The notes beneath the pieces were generated by a model. It was not told the origin of the DNA and searched no databases. It saw only the letters and a list, made by a program, of their open reading frames with translations. Positions 24,130-35,020 of a stretch of 64,000 nucleotides of DNA are shown here, piece after piece; within the stretch, counting starts at the first letter, position 1, and the number at the start of each line of letters is the position of its first letter. The position numbers and the translations under genes are program-made. The stretch is from the NCBI GenBank assembly GCA_033558025.1, contig JAUCEF010000012.1, positions 1,178,001 to 1,242,000 of the forward strand. Direction: 5' to 3'. This DNA comes from Phytophthora sp. 'mugwort'. Lineage: Eukaryota > Oomycota > Peronosporomycetes > Peronosporales > Peronosporaceae.

Positions 24130-24615
24130 CTATGCGCTCCGCCCAATACCACCGACCCTAGGCTCGCTGCGCTCGCTGGGGAAGAACCATAGGCCGGCTG
24201 TTGCTCGCAAGCTTCGCCTCCGCTTGCAACTCCCTGGGCCCGCTTGGGAAGAACCTTAATCTCGCTGCGGCTCGCAAGCTTCGCCTCCGCTTGAAGGGGA
24301 GAAACACCACCCATCCCCCGCGCCGACTAATCAGAAGGCAAAAATACTCATTTATTCTTGTTTCTTGTAGAGTTTGCTCAGTGTCGGTCGATTTGCACCA
24401 TTTGCGTATCCGGTGTATAGTCTCCGCTGAAGTATTGTCGGCAACTTCGTGATATTCATCCATATCCTTGCACTGGATCACGGTGTAGCCTATCTCCTCA
24501 GTCTTTTTTTTACCAACGTGGCCACCAACACCGACGCTACACCAACCTCAACGTGGTTGCGAGGGCGCTTGAACTCCTCGTTCGCAAGTCGCGTATCTAA
24601 AAATACTGTACGCAT
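24130..24615 (+). repeat. Dispersed repeat, copy 1
   Basis: Related to 43975-44260 in the same orientation. Shared landmarks are GCTCGCTGCGCTCGCT / GATGCGCTCGCTG, GCCTCCGCTTG, AAAATACT followed by CTTGTTT, TCAGTGTCGG / TCAGTATCGG, TCGGCAACTT, and AAAAATACTGTA at the right end. The minus strand encodes a short protein-like stretch (RIRKWCKSTDTEQTLQETRI) in this copy, so the family probably derives from a coding transposon. Confidence 0.5.
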
Positions 24616-24990
24616 GCATCACACATGTGAGATCTAGTCATACTACAGAACAAGTCATTACCGTACAGTGAACAATGTCTCCGTCGTCCTCTTCGTCCAC
24701 ACCTCCTCGTCGCTGTAGGATGGGCGCCCCCGCTTCGACGGCTTTTTAGGAGTGCTCCTCGTCGCAGCAGGAGCTTCTTGGCCGCCGGTGCTCTCGCTTG
24801 CAAGGCCAGACGGCTCTCTACCGTCACCCACACTGACTGTCGACGGAGAAGGAGTCCTTCTCCATCGACAGATAACGGCATTAATCGCAGTCAAAACTTC
24901 GCTGCCCATAAATTATGCTTTAGAAACACGACACAACTTACATACATAATGGCCATTAATGTAATTAATGGTTAATGTATACTGAAGTAA

Positions 24991-25690
24991 TTATCTAGTC
25001 AATGCACTCGTGAACAGTTTGTGCGTCCCGCTAGTGCTCGGGTTCATGCGAAGAAAGAGGATCATCTCCAACGGTATCGGCAGCAGCGAATGGAGGTGTA
25101 TTCCGTAAGTTGCACGAGCAACGCTGAAAAGACGCTCTGCTTGATTCGAAGCTGGAGGTATCGTGCCGACTTGGACGTAGGCGCTCTTCTTCGATCCGAG
25201 GCACGCCTTCTTGAGTACCGACGTTGCAAAGCTAAAAGTCAATATCGGAGGCTGCTTCAGGAATGGGTGCACAGTTGCTTTTCTTGGCGACTCAAAAAGT
25301 GCTGCTGATCAAGCTGGATCTGACGCAAGCTGTCTCAAAATCAGGACTAGCCATCATATAAGTCATTTAGTACCGTTAAAAATAATATAATTACAGTAAA
25401 AGGGAAAATATTAATACTTACTCAGATACCGCTTTAGAGACGGGTTGGGTTGTCTTTATCCAACGCATCAAAGAGAACTCGGACCTACCAAAACTTGACG
25501 CAGTCAGACTGTAGCTGCATGGACACCGACTCAATACGACGTAACGTTACCAACAATGCTTTAACTTCTTGTTTTCTCCGAGTAGTCGGAGGAGCTCGAT
25601 AAGAGCATCGTCTCGGTCGATAAACTCCAGTAGCTCGAAATAGCGGGTCCACAACAAAAACAATGTGGACCCCCATCTCGTTGCTTGACG
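24991..25690 (-). pseudogene. hAT-family transposase C-terminal fragment
   Basis: The minus strand from about 25680 reads RYFELLEFIDRDDALIELL, then LRRIESVSMQLQSDCVKFW. It continues at 25215-25020 with YVQVGTIPPASNQAERLFSV and LPIPLEMILFLRMN. The PxSN-xxER-x-FS block is the C-terminal hAT dimerisation motif. The N-terminal BED finger and most of the catalytic region are missing and frames are broken. Confidence 0.7.
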
Positions 25691-25699
25691 AATTACCGG

Positions 25700-26560
25700 A
25701 TTACCGGGATTTTAAACCTTTATTTAAGCATGGGGAAAAGTAAAAGAAGGCTATTTGCTTCGGCGAGAAGCGAGGAGCTGGTGGGGGCCTCGAGACGACG
25801 AGGTCAGCCATCCTCGGAGGTAGGAAAATTATTGTCAATACGTAATAGACACGGAAGAACTCAAACGGTTGGTTGGCATGTACCGATTCTTAGAAAAGGG
25901 TAATTACTGTCAGACTTTCGACCTTTAATAATGCATGCGTAAAACCCATCCCTACATAATTGATGTACAGCCTTCAAGCTGCTCCCATACATAATGGGGT
26001 GATTAATGTACATTAATTTATGTACTTACGCATTAATCGGGAGCCCTGAGAAGGGCAGGGTGGCTCCGGTATGAGGGCCGCGTCCGGTATGGGCGACAAC
26101 AGCATCTCCATGAAGCTCGCTTGCATCTCCCGGTATGAGGCATTTCAAAACTGAATGGTTCACTGCACTGAATAGTTCAGCAAGATTTAACGAGTTTGAA
26201 CAGTATACACACCAGCGGGCTTGCTCCCGAAACCATTAATCTAGGGCAACGTCGGGAGTTACGAGGTCGTTTATCCCCAGACCCAGACACCGGCGAGATA
26301 CCAGAGCCTTAACCCCTTGAACGCGGAGGGCCGGAAATTGGTTTTATGCTGTTCAGAACAACATAAGAACACTTGGTTTCACCATGCCCTGAAACCCGTA
26401 AAAACTGAATCCTTGTCCGTTCCCATAAATCGAACCGATGCAATTGGTCCAATTTTCCGAACGAAGGACATTCATTGGCTAGGAAAAGATACAGCATGAA
26501 GTACCGCGGATAAGTGCGGGCTTACATTCTAAAAATTTAAAATATCGGTTCCCCTATTGC
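25700..26560. other. Intergenic, no gene recognised
   Basis: A/T-rich with several TACATAATG..ATTAATGTA words (24950-24985 and 25955-26030) that could be subterminal repeats of the hAT fragment they bracket. Plus 25730-25905 has a short basic open frame of no recognisable family. Confidence 0.35.
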
Positions 26561-27800
26561 CGCCTTCGCGCCGAGCCAGTCATTGTTCGATTTCTCCGAG
26601 CAGTACGCAAGCATGGAGTACGCGATGGACTTTGAAGCGATCTGGCCGCTGCTTCGCAAGGAAGGCTGGAACTCGAAGCTAGGCACCGGGATGCAGATCC
26701 AATACGTGTAATCTTGCGAGTGTAGCTGTAAATGTCTGGCGATTTTGCTTTGCTTGGTTGCAGCTACAATTACCTTAAGCCTGGGGCGTAAAGTTCGCGG
26801 AGGAACGCGAGGTGTGGACTACTTGAACGGGGAGGATGAACGGCTGGCTTACGTTCCTACGGACAAGGATCTTTGCGCTGACTCCACATCTCGAAGGTAA
26901 TGGTGCGGCCGCATGCCAATACTAGTACGTACAACATGTGTGCTGAAATCATATTATGCTATATTAGCTAACCGTTGACCTGCAGTCCAGAGTGTTCTTC
27001 CAGACGATAGATCTTGTCGCTGTGGACACACAACACAATCGTGTACTTCCTCGCCTCTCAAGTTAAAGCTCAATCAACCACAGTTCGGCGCCGTGAGAAA
27101 CGTGGTGGTGCCAGTGAACTTCCCTGTCCAGGCCTGGTTGCTGAATACCAACATTACATGAGAGGCGTTGACCGTCATGACCAGTTGCGTCTACAAGCCT
27201 ACTCGATGCAGATGTCAATACGGTACGCACCGTATGCTGACACGATACGGCTATAATTTCTAACTTATGCTGTTCCGCACGACAGGTTTGCTAAATATTA
27301 TAAGGGTCTATCATTGGCCTTGTGGGCATGGCCTTAGTCAACGCGTGCGTTGAATTCAGGCACCTGTGGGAGAAGAAGCCGAGGAAGAGCTCGCACTTCA
27401 ACTCCTTCTAGCAAGGCTGCACGAGGACCTCATCGCACAAAACGAGGATAGCTTCACCCAGTCACGGGAGGTTTCAAACATGATCGCTGACAGGCCAAGC
27501 ATCACACTGGGACAGCACAACCTAGGTCACCGACTACCGGCTGAACAATGGTATCCAACGTCTCCAACAAAGACAGTGTAAGGTGTGCTCGCGCTACAAG
27601 CCGGAAGGAAAGAAGAGAGGCGGGACATCGACCTACTACTGCGCGCCGTGCTCGCATGGGAAGCGAGGCCTGGTCACACTGTGTAACAACGATCGTGGGA
27701 ATCCAAAGAACAAGGGGTTGGCGTGCACGCAGATCTGGCACCACGCTTGGTAACACGGGGAGTTTGCGCCCTAGCCGAGCCGTATTCGGGATCGAAGAGT
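26561..27800 (+). pseudogene. Internally deleted piggyBac-like element
   Basis: The 5' part encodes MEYAMDFEAIWPLLRKEGWN (26614-26675), then after a likely intron (about 26709-26762) RGGTRGVDYLNGEDERLAYV (about 26800-26860), an N-terminal domain common in oomycete transposon proteins. The 3' part reads MRGVDRHDQLRLQAYSMQMS (27160-27220), the post-catalytic piggyBac signature, then a Cys-rich end CKVCSRYKPEGKKRG (about 27573-27620) followed by YYCAPC and LVTLCNN. The DDE core between them is absent. A short frameshift is present in the 5' part. Confidence 0.7.
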
Positions 27801-29547
27801 AGCTAATGAATAAGAGATCTAGCAGAGTAAAGCGGGTCATAATGCATTTGAATATGTTGTCATTAGACACTGAGATCCGCCAAGCGTGCTTGTGCTGCTG
27901 GTGCAACTTCGCTGATAAAGAACAGAAGTCGATGGAAGTCGATGTGACGACCTGCGCTCGCTCGTAAACGTCGCTTGCTTCCCGCCACACGAATGCATAA
28001 AAATCGGGATTTCAGACCTGCGGAGGGCGTGTTATGATTGGCTTAATTAAATGTGTCTCAGTGCCGATCCTCTTCGCGAAAATTATTACCCCGAAGCTTA
28101 GCTACAACTCGAGCGAAAAAGGAGCATTTAACTAACTCGTTAAAGTATTGCATAGTTTAATTGAGACGAATCTTTATACCCTTCCGGAGGGTATACGTTT
28201 CTTAATCCCGTTCATGTCACCCCTCCGCATACAAGGGGTTAGCACTCTAGTCTCTACTCTTTAAGACCAAATAGGCACTCATAACGAATATTGGGTCTGT
28301 AGCGCGCCACATGGATGCTGAAACATCAAAGCACGATAGCAACGAAGCCTTGCAAACACGACCAACAACTGGGAGGTGTTAGGGGAAGTAAGTCCGCTCT
28401 CATGTTGAACGGACGCGCTTGGGGCGGCCTTCGTCAACCGAGTAGAGAATTGATAGAGCTGTAAGCATACACAGCTTTTTTTCCGCGCGCGTCATTTGCA
28501 GCGTATTCGCCACAAACGTCTTGAGGGCGACGGTCTTGACGACCAAGCAAGCCCCGCACGGATCGTGCCTGATGAGTATTGACACCATGTCTCGCATGTT
28601 GAAGAATCCTACATCGGAGTCGCTTGAGTCTTCGTTTCGAACACTCATTCTTCCTGTTGTCAGACCGTCGGCTGGTTTGGAACTGCTGTAGGTTTCTGTC
28701 GATTGAGCTAGCTTAGTCCAGGGCATTTGTCGTTTGTCAGTAGATATTAAGCTGTGCGGACATTTATCATCTCATATGTAAAATAATGGATAGTACGCAA
28801 TGATCGATCAGTATGATATTAACCGCCACAAGAATGTTAGTTGCTGACACGTCCCCTCATAACTAACTGATATTTAGCGGTCGGCTCTAAATATTCGAGG
28901 AATGGTTTTCATGGCTTTCCTACTTGTCGCGTGGTTGGGGCGCCCGGCTTCCTCATTATATCTTCGCCATCATGGTGCTCCCGTCCCCACCCCCATCACA
29001 GACAGACCCAAGGAGGCGTGGCTGGTATAGCGGAATGGCAGCGGAGCGGAGCGGGAGGGAGCATGCTGCCTGCTTCCACTAACCAGTCGTGCTGTAGATG
29101 TTAGGGGCTAGGAACCTAACGACTCTTGACTTTTGATTGCTGCTCTTGATTGTGTCAATTGTAGTGCTATCAACGTTTTTAGGGGTCTAAACCTCTTAAG
29201 CTAAAAACGTCAACCTCGCGGCTTGCTTGCAAACAACCTCAAACCTGTCTACCTGCCGACACGACAAGACTAACATAATGTATAGTATACAAAACTCATG
29301 TGGATTGATCTGTCACAGATGCGCGCATTATTCACGATTTCGCAAGCAGATCGACGGACGAGCTGACTTTTATAAATAAGAAAATCTAGACGAAAAGAGT
29401 CATTTCGTCGGATTTTTTGTTTTTATCGCTTCAAAGAAAACAAAAAATCATGGGCACTTGCTATTAAATGATATGTAAAAAGGCCGGAGTTGCCAAATCA
29501 AGCTACTACGGTAAGTACCGGTACTTAAATTAAATGAGAGTGACTAG
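27801..29547. other. Intergenic with one unassigned minus-strand ORF
   Basis: Minus 28726-28400 encodes 108 residues starting MPWTKLAQSTETYSSSK, with KTFVANTLQMTRAEKKLCML near the C-terminus. It has no known domain and could be a small gene or fragment. An inverted repeat GATTTTTTGTTTT / AAAACAAAAAATC lies near 29414-29450. Nothing else is recognised. Confidence 0.35.
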
Positions 29548-29863
29548 TGTGCCCATCTGAAAATAGGGGTGAAAAGTCACATAAAACGACCAACGGAGGC
29601 GAGCAGTTGCGAGCGCGCGTAGCCACAGCAAACCCAAGCGATATTTGCGGAGGGGGCCCAGAGCCGAGCTTTGCAGCAATTCGAGCTCTTTTTTTTTGGG
29701 GGGGGTGAACTGAATCTTATCCTCGCAGAGCGCAGCAACTGCCTAAGCCCAAGACCGCGATGCCATCGGTCCTCCGGAGGGCTAGGGTAAAGAGATGGGA
29801 ACCTTCTTTACTAGACTACAATGTAATAGAAGTACAAGAGTTTGACGAGACTAGATGGGCACA
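29548..29863 (+). mobile_element. MITE-like element, copy 1
   Basis: A 316-bp segment bounded by TGTGCCCAT and ATGGGCACA. It is homologous in inverted orientation to 60562-60844: shared blocks include AAAAGTCACATAAAACGACC, GCCGAGCTTT, TCCTCGCAG.GCGCAGC, AAGACCGCGATGCCATCGGT and AGATGGGCACAGCAACACGT at the right border. No transposase is encoded; the short ORF at 29760-29948 is incidental. Target duplications are not evident. Confidence 0.7.
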
Positions 29864-30112
29864 GCAACACGTGCCAAAATCAATCTGCACCAACAGAATC
29901 GATTTGTATTTTTTTATTTTTACTACGTTGTATGATACAGGTTCTTAAGCAATTCGAGCAATACAAACGACAAAACGACTGCAACGCACAATACATGATA
30001 CTTCGAATATTTCGAAGTGTATCGTATGTGGGGCACTTACATCGCAGCGTGCTTAGCTGTCTATCTCCGTCTGCTGCCTGTTATCCACACGGTTTCTAAA
30101 ACAAAACTATAA

Positions 30113-33100
30113 CTAAATGTCGAATTTCTCAGTGGGCGGAGCTCCCGTGGACTGCCCGCTCGAGCAACGGCTACGCAACGGAGCTTTCGCTAATCCCTCC
30201 ATCAATTCGCGCAACTCGCCACTCTCATCGCGAGCTCTTGCTCCTCTTCGAGTAGCTCCCAAGGCTGCTGCAGGCGGTAGTGCCGCAGCAACTGCAGCAC
30301 TTCGTGCTTGTCCTTGCTCTACGGGCAAGCGCGCGTAATTTCTCGGGGGTTCTTCGTCACCGTCATCTTTCTCGTCCGGGACCTCGTTGGGGTCTGCATC
30401 CACTGCCTCGATGGCATCAGGAGGACGCCGATCCAGACTACGCCGCTGGACTCGCTGAAATCGATCTTCAGGGTCAAAAACGTAGATAGTAGTGCCTTGT
30501 ACGGGTATCGGAGCTGATGTCGCCACCGCGGTAGGTCGAGTGGAGCTAAAAGGTGGAAGCGCGGGGAGAGCTGCTGGAGGAGGCGGTGGTGGAGCCCTCT
30601 TCGACGGCACAGAGTGCGAGTTGCATGAGGGAAACGAAGTGCTGTTGGACGGCGTTATTGGTGGCGAAGATGACGGTGCAAGCCGTCGACGTGGGGGAGC
30701 ATGGGTAAGCTCACTCGAGTTCATGACGCCACGCAGACTGGCTACAAGATCTGGTGGTGCACGAGATGGCTCAGAGAGACGAGGATCGCGTATATTGGAG
30801 TCTCTTGACTCTGTCAATGAAGAAGAGGCTGGAACTGAACCAGATGCAATAGCCACATGCTTCTCCTTTGAAGGTTGCGGCGCCGACCCTCGAGACTGTC
30901 TTAGGGACGGTAAAGGCTCAGATGATTGTCGGCGGTGAAGCGTTGGTCGCTTTTCAGGTTCAGGCTCATCATCGTCTTGCTCATCAACTACCGGCGGCAC
31001 ATCAAGCGGCGTTGGCGTAACAGCGACGGCTGCGGGTGTCGGATCACTGCTGGATGTTTCAGACTCACGTTGTGAAGCCTCGAGTCGCTGCTGAAGGCGG
31101 CCGATCTTCTGCGCAAGCCGTTCAATACCTCGATTCTTACTCACGCTCACCACTGGTGTCCGTGGCACGGGCTCTGGCTCAACTTGTTGTACAGACTCCT
31201 CGACCTTTATAGGCACCATTAAAGGTGGAACCAGACGAGAAGGATGCAGATTTGCTGTCGGTTCTGATTGACGAGCCCATTGCATCGCCTCCTCGAGCGC
31301 GCGGGCTTCTTCGACAGCATTCTCTTCTTCTGGAGTCGGTGACGGCAGTGGTTCACCCGCTGCTTGATGGTCCAGCGACTGACCAGATGCTGATAATAAC
31401 GATGATCGCGACGAAAGGAACTCGGCGCTCTCGCTCTCAAGAGCGCTGGCTGTACCATCGCTAAAGGCAAACACCAAGTCGCTGTCCAAACGATCTGAAA
31501 TTGTGTCTGACGGACGCAAGAGATCGTTATGACCGATCGTTTCTAACACAGCATCAAAGTCCGAGCCAGACACATCCAGCGTTTCACGGATTGTCATAAT
31601 GCGGTCATAAATCTCGTCATATCGCTCCGCACCAGCGTCTGGGTCTCCATGACCGCTCTCAAGCATCATACTGTGACGCTCTTCTTCTTTCTCAGCTTCC
31701 GAGATGGCAACGTTGATCGTGTCACGAATTTGACGAACATGTTCCACAAGTTTATCCAGCGCTTCTCTTTTCGCTTGGGCCGACATTGTCGAGTGACGCA
31801 GTACACTGGACCGGCGCTCTCTTCGCATCGTCTCCGATGCTGACCGTCGATTCGGTTCGCTTCCGTCAGACTCAGAATCATATCCGTTGCCTTGAGCGCT
31901 ATTGCGACTTGATACTGGGCGGACTCCACCGCGAAGTTGTCGGAATGGCGGAAGCGGGGACCGCACGGGTGTCGCCTGGGACGACGATCCACGCGACAGT
32001 TCTTCAATGCCTCCTCTCCGCAGTCCCCGATGCTTTGGATAACGTAGGCCACCTATATAAGTCTCTGTACCAACATTCGTCGTAGATGTCGTCGTCTCGA
32101 GCATTCCATCCTCACTCTCTGAGAATGTGCTGCCCTCGCGGTGACTGGCAACCTGTGCCATACACACTGAACACACACGCATAGCACGTGTATGGTCATC
32201 CAGTGGCTCCTCCAGCTCGCGCAACGGGGCACAATTCACGCACACCACCTCGCCACACGTCGCGCAATGATGTTTACGATGGAAATAAAACCCACGCAGA
32301 CAGACCGCACAGGCCTTGCGTTCCTTCGTGGGTACCCAGTCCCATTCGTCCAGATACTGCAGTCTCCCCATCCGCTGTCGTTCCAATAACCCCTTAACAC
32401 GATGCACTGCTGCAACATAGTCTACCATGATCTCTTCCATTGTCACTCTCACTGCAGCAGGCGTCATAGCTCCATCGATCTGTGCAACAGCTGTGACCTT
32501 TAAGATATTCGACTGGTGTGTCTTAGTGATCAAGATCCCCGTCCGCACGAGTTGTCCTCGCAGAATATCATATCTCTCGAGCGTGGGCACCTCTCGATCT
32601 CTGGCAATGGATTCCTGTACGCAAAACCCCACCACACTACTGGCCGCCTCATGCGCCTTCCTCTTGCCTGCATATTCCAAGTAACAAAAGTCCAGACTCT
32701 TCTGTCCTTCTCTTCTCTTGGCCTTCAGTAGACACCATTTAATAGCTCGATACGAATAACTAGGTGTCCTGTGCTCCGAGGACGTGGGGAACGTGAGCAG
32801 TGTCTGTGTGTCGATGAACTCGTCTCCATGGAGGTAGCTCAGAGCTCGTCGCGCGTCTCGCGTCTTCACCTTGGCAATGGCCTGCAGGATCTCCTCGGGC
32901 TGTATATCCACAATATGGACGCTGCATTTCAGCAAAGTGGACGGTTGCTGCGACGCTGACTGTTTGGTGCTGGGTCGGATGTCCAGGAACTGCGCCTTCT
33001 GCACGCCACGCCCGTTACGCGCCTTAATGTCCGTCCAGCGGTACACACAGTCGGCGTCGTCAATGATGCGCACGAGCTGCGCCACGCGCTCCTTGCCGAA

Positions 33101-33187
33101 CCGCCGGTAGTGCATGAGCTCCTCCACCGTCAGCACCATCTGTGGGAAGAAGCCCGAGTACAGCGGGAACGGCAGCTCCGTCGCCAT
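30113..33187 (-). CDS. FYVE zinc-finger protein
   Basis: Intact single-exon gene of 1024 codons, starting at the ATG at 33187 (MATELPFPLYSGFFPQMVLT). Residues 1-285 resemble the START-like lipid-binding region that precedes FYVE domains in many oomycete proteins. The FYVE domain is at about 290-345: CAVC, then the phosphoinositide-binding patch HRKHHCATCGEVVC, CVNC, and RVCSVC; eight zinc-ligand cysteines can be counted. The usual N-terminal WxxD is WVPT here. The C-terminal two thirds are Ser/Pro/Glu-rich and presumably disordered, with a coiled-coil-like piece (about 680-710) and a Pro run. FYVE domains bind PI3P on endosomes, so a membrane-traffic role is inferred. Neighbours are repeats on both sides. 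Confidence 0.9.
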   Translation of the reverse strand: MATELPFPLYSGFFPQMVLTVEELMHYRRFGKERVAQLVRIIDDADCVYRWTDIKARNGRGVQKAQFLDIRPSTKQSASQQPSTLLKCSVHIVDIQPEEILQAIAKVKTRDARRALSYLHGDEFIDTQTLLTFPTSSEHRTPSYSYRAIKWCLLKAKRREGQKSLDFCYLEYAGKRKAHEAASSVVGFCVQESIARDREVPTLERYDILRGQLVRTGILITKTHQSNILKVTAVAQIDGAMTPAAVRVTMEEIMVDYVAAVHRVKGLLERQRMGRLQYLDEWDWVPTKERKACAVCLRGFYFHRKHHCATCGEVVCVNCAPLRELEEPLDDHTRAMRVCSVCMAQVASHREGSTFSESEDGMLETTTSTTNVGTETYIGGLRYPKHRGLRRGGIEELSRGSSSQATPVRSPLPPFRQLRGGVRPVSSRNSAQGNGYDSESDGSEPNRRSASETMRRERRSSVLRHSTMSAQAKREALDKLVEHVRQIRDTINVAISEAEKEEERHSMMLESGHGDPDAGAERYDEIYDRIMTIRETLDVSGSDFDAVLETIGHNDLLRPSDTISDRLDSDLVFAFSDGTASALESESAEFLSSRSSLLSASGQSLDHQAAGEPLPSPTPEEENAVEEARALEEAMQWARQSEPTANLHPSRLVPPLMVPIKVEESVQQVEPEPVPRTPVVSVSKNRGIERLAQKIGRLQQRLEASQRESETSSSDPTPAAVAVTPTPLDVPPVVDEQDDDEPEPEKRPTLHRRQSSEPLPSLRQSRGSAPQPSKEKHVAIASGSVPASSSLTESRDSNIRDPRLSEPSRAPPDLVASLRGVMNSSELTHAPPRRRLAPSSSPPITPSNSTSFPSCNSHSVPSKRAPPPPPPAALPALPPFSSTRPTAVATSAPIPVQGTTIYVFDPEDRFQRVQRRSLDRRPPDAIEAVDADPNEVPDEKDDGDEEPPRNYARLPVEQGQARSAAVAAALPPAAALGATRRGARARDESGELRELMEGLAKAPLRSRCSSGQSTGAPPTEKFDI

Positions 33188-34141
33188 CGCCTGCTTGGTT
33201 GACTGCTACGGCCCGATGATGATTCCAGACTGAGTAACGCGAAGTGACGGCTTGCTTACAGTATGGGTTTTGTACGTACACCAATGATACACCAAGTTTA
33301 AATACACTGACTCTTCAACCCAGCTGGTGCCACTTCAACAGCGACAAGGGCAACGGAGACCAGTCATTTGCCGACTTATTACGCTGCGATGGTTACTATA
33401 AGTCGGTCACCAAGTGGAGGGCTACTTGTTGATGGTGAAAGGCGACGTTGGCAGAGAGTTTGGAACTGTTTGGTGAAGCAAGTCGATTCTGGAAGAACCT
33501 AGACAGCAGAAGGTCGTAAGGGCGGTTGAGGGGCGAAATTTCGAGCAGCGTTCTGATGAACGTCAACGCTCGTGAAACTGGGACGTATTGCCTTGTCGTT
33601 GACGGGGTCTAATGGGCTTTGAGTGACTTTGTTCGTGTTTACGTAAAAAATAACCATATATTGCACCTTGGATGGAGAAACTATATGCTTTTGGAAGTTT
33701 GATAATAATGGCGACTCGCCATCACGATGTGACCATTACAAGATTCTTATCGTAAATTACGATAAGAATCTTATCCCACTGGAATAAAATACATGTAATG
33801 GTACACTGGGATTCCCCGTGTGTGCCGGTTAACAAAAATACATTACACTTTAAGGCTAGTAAGCAACCTATTTAGCTACCCTACTTGCTATTTGGGATCG
33901 ATTTGGGTCATGTGGACCCCAAAATTAGGTACGAAGTATCCAATTGGTGTCCAAACAAGGTCCATTTTCTCGAAAGTGGGTACCCTGGAAGACCCATTTT
34001 AGTGTCCAGGAGGAAACCGGTGGACGTCCCGAGACGTCTCTAGGCCGAGTTGGACATTTGCAGGACCTTTCCGATGGGGTCTATACAGAAACAAGTATAA
34101 CCCGATGAACCAGGTGGTGGTGAGCCACCTGCTTCTAGTGA
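33188..34141. other. Promoter side of the FYVE gene and repeat-derived DNA
   Basis: The first 150 bp should carry the FYVE promoter; no clear initiator match was found. Positions 33732-33802 hold a nested palindrome (listed separately). A short hairpin CAGGTGG / CCACCTG lies near 34111-34131. No ORF is supported. Confidence 0.5.
33732..33802. repeat. Nested palindrome
   Basis: The core is AAGATTCTTATCGTAA, one base, then its exact reverse complement (33740-33772). Outside it ACCATTACA (33732-33740) is repeated inverted as TGTAATGGT (33794-33802). This looks like a very short inverted-repeat element or fused element ends. Confidence 0.65.
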
Positions 34142-34213
34142 GCTCAGATAGCTCAGCTGGTTAAGCATCCAGTGACGGACGGAAGCGACCAGGGTTCAAT
34201 CCCCGGGCCGACC
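34142..34213 (+). ncRNA. tRNA-like / SINE head
   Basis: Contains a good pol III A box, TAGCTCAGCTGG (34149-34160), and B box, GGTTCAATCCC (34193-34203), at tRNA-like spacing. The D-arm and T-arm pair. The acceptor stem pairs at only four of seven positions and no clear anticodon loop with T33 forms, so a true tRNA is unlikely. A tRNA-derived SINE is the better reading, with the GC-rich sequence to the right as its possible body. Confidence 0.6.
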
Positions 34214-34790
34214 AGACCTTTCGGACGATGGTTGGGGTTTGGCCGCGGAAGTTGGGATATCTGGGCTTGTGACTGGACTGGTGGTCTTGGGGGCTACTGG
34301 GCGCCGTCTCATGGGCTGTAGGCCTGGAAGCACGGTTAGACCCGGTAGTTCTTGAGACTGCTTGACCGGGCACTTCAGTAGGAAAGATGCGGGTCGTGGT
34401 CTAGAGGGGCAAAGCCTCCCAGTCATCGTCTCATGGGCTTGTAGGCCTGGTAGTACGCGCGGCTCGGGAGTATGGCGCCGCTCTAGACCTCGATCCAAGG
34501 AGTAGTCTAGTGATATCGTGCATGCCATAACACGCGTAAGCGTCAGTAGCGTGTCGCGTCTTCGCCCGCCTGTCCGCTAACGTGGGGCCCCGCCTGGGTT
34601 CAAAAATCCACACCGCCTTCGAGTACAGCAGACATAAGGCAACGCCCGCTAAGCTATCGGCAAATGGAGCCGGGAACTTGGCGTATGGGTGTGAAAGTGG
34701 TGAAGATTGAAGCCAGTAAAGGCCGAGCACGCCGGCGGCGGATTGTAAGACATCAGGATGAAGTCTTGAGCTTGTGACCTTACCTTCGGG
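34214..34790. repeat. GC-rich repeat body beside the SINE-like head
   Basis: Shows an internal direct repeat: GTCTCATGGGCTGTAGGCCT (about 34305) and GTCTCATGGGCTTGTAGGCC (about 34428), spaced about 123 bp. No ORF of known type. It may be the SINE body or the 3' region of the LINE to the right. Confidence 0.4.
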
Positions 34791-34797
34791 CCACAGG

Positions 34798-35020
34798 CGT
34801 CTCTTCCCGGCTGCGGTTCAACATGGCCGCGGGGAGGGAGCCTCGCTGACGGGTTTCCACCCCGCGATCGCTTGGATCTGCAGTCGCGAAGGTCGCCAAC
34901 GCTCCGGACGTCTCTTCCCTGTCGTGGTTCAACATGTCTGCGAGTAAGGAGTCGTCCCCACTGACGGCTTCCGCCTCGTGGTCGCTTGGGCCATTGGCGT
35001 CGAAGGGTGCCGACACAGGC
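34798..35020 (-). repeat. Two-unit imperfect tandem repeat, coding-like
   Basis: Units starting at 34798 and 34909 (about 111-114 bp each) share CGTCTCTTCC, GGTTCAACATG and TCGCTTGG. On the minus strand they translate to two related blocks with ADMLNHDREETSG and AAMLNRSREETPV. They sit just past the last LINE ORF piece and may be a decayed C-terminal repeat of ORF2. Confidence 0.5.

Noticed and set aside
29000..29060. Possible tRNA A box (TGGTATAGCGGAATGG)
   Set aside because: No B box at proper distance and no foldable acceptor stem.
30117..32959. Plus-strand ORFs antisense to the FYVE gene
   Set aside because: Shadows of the 1024-codon frame; none has a domain.
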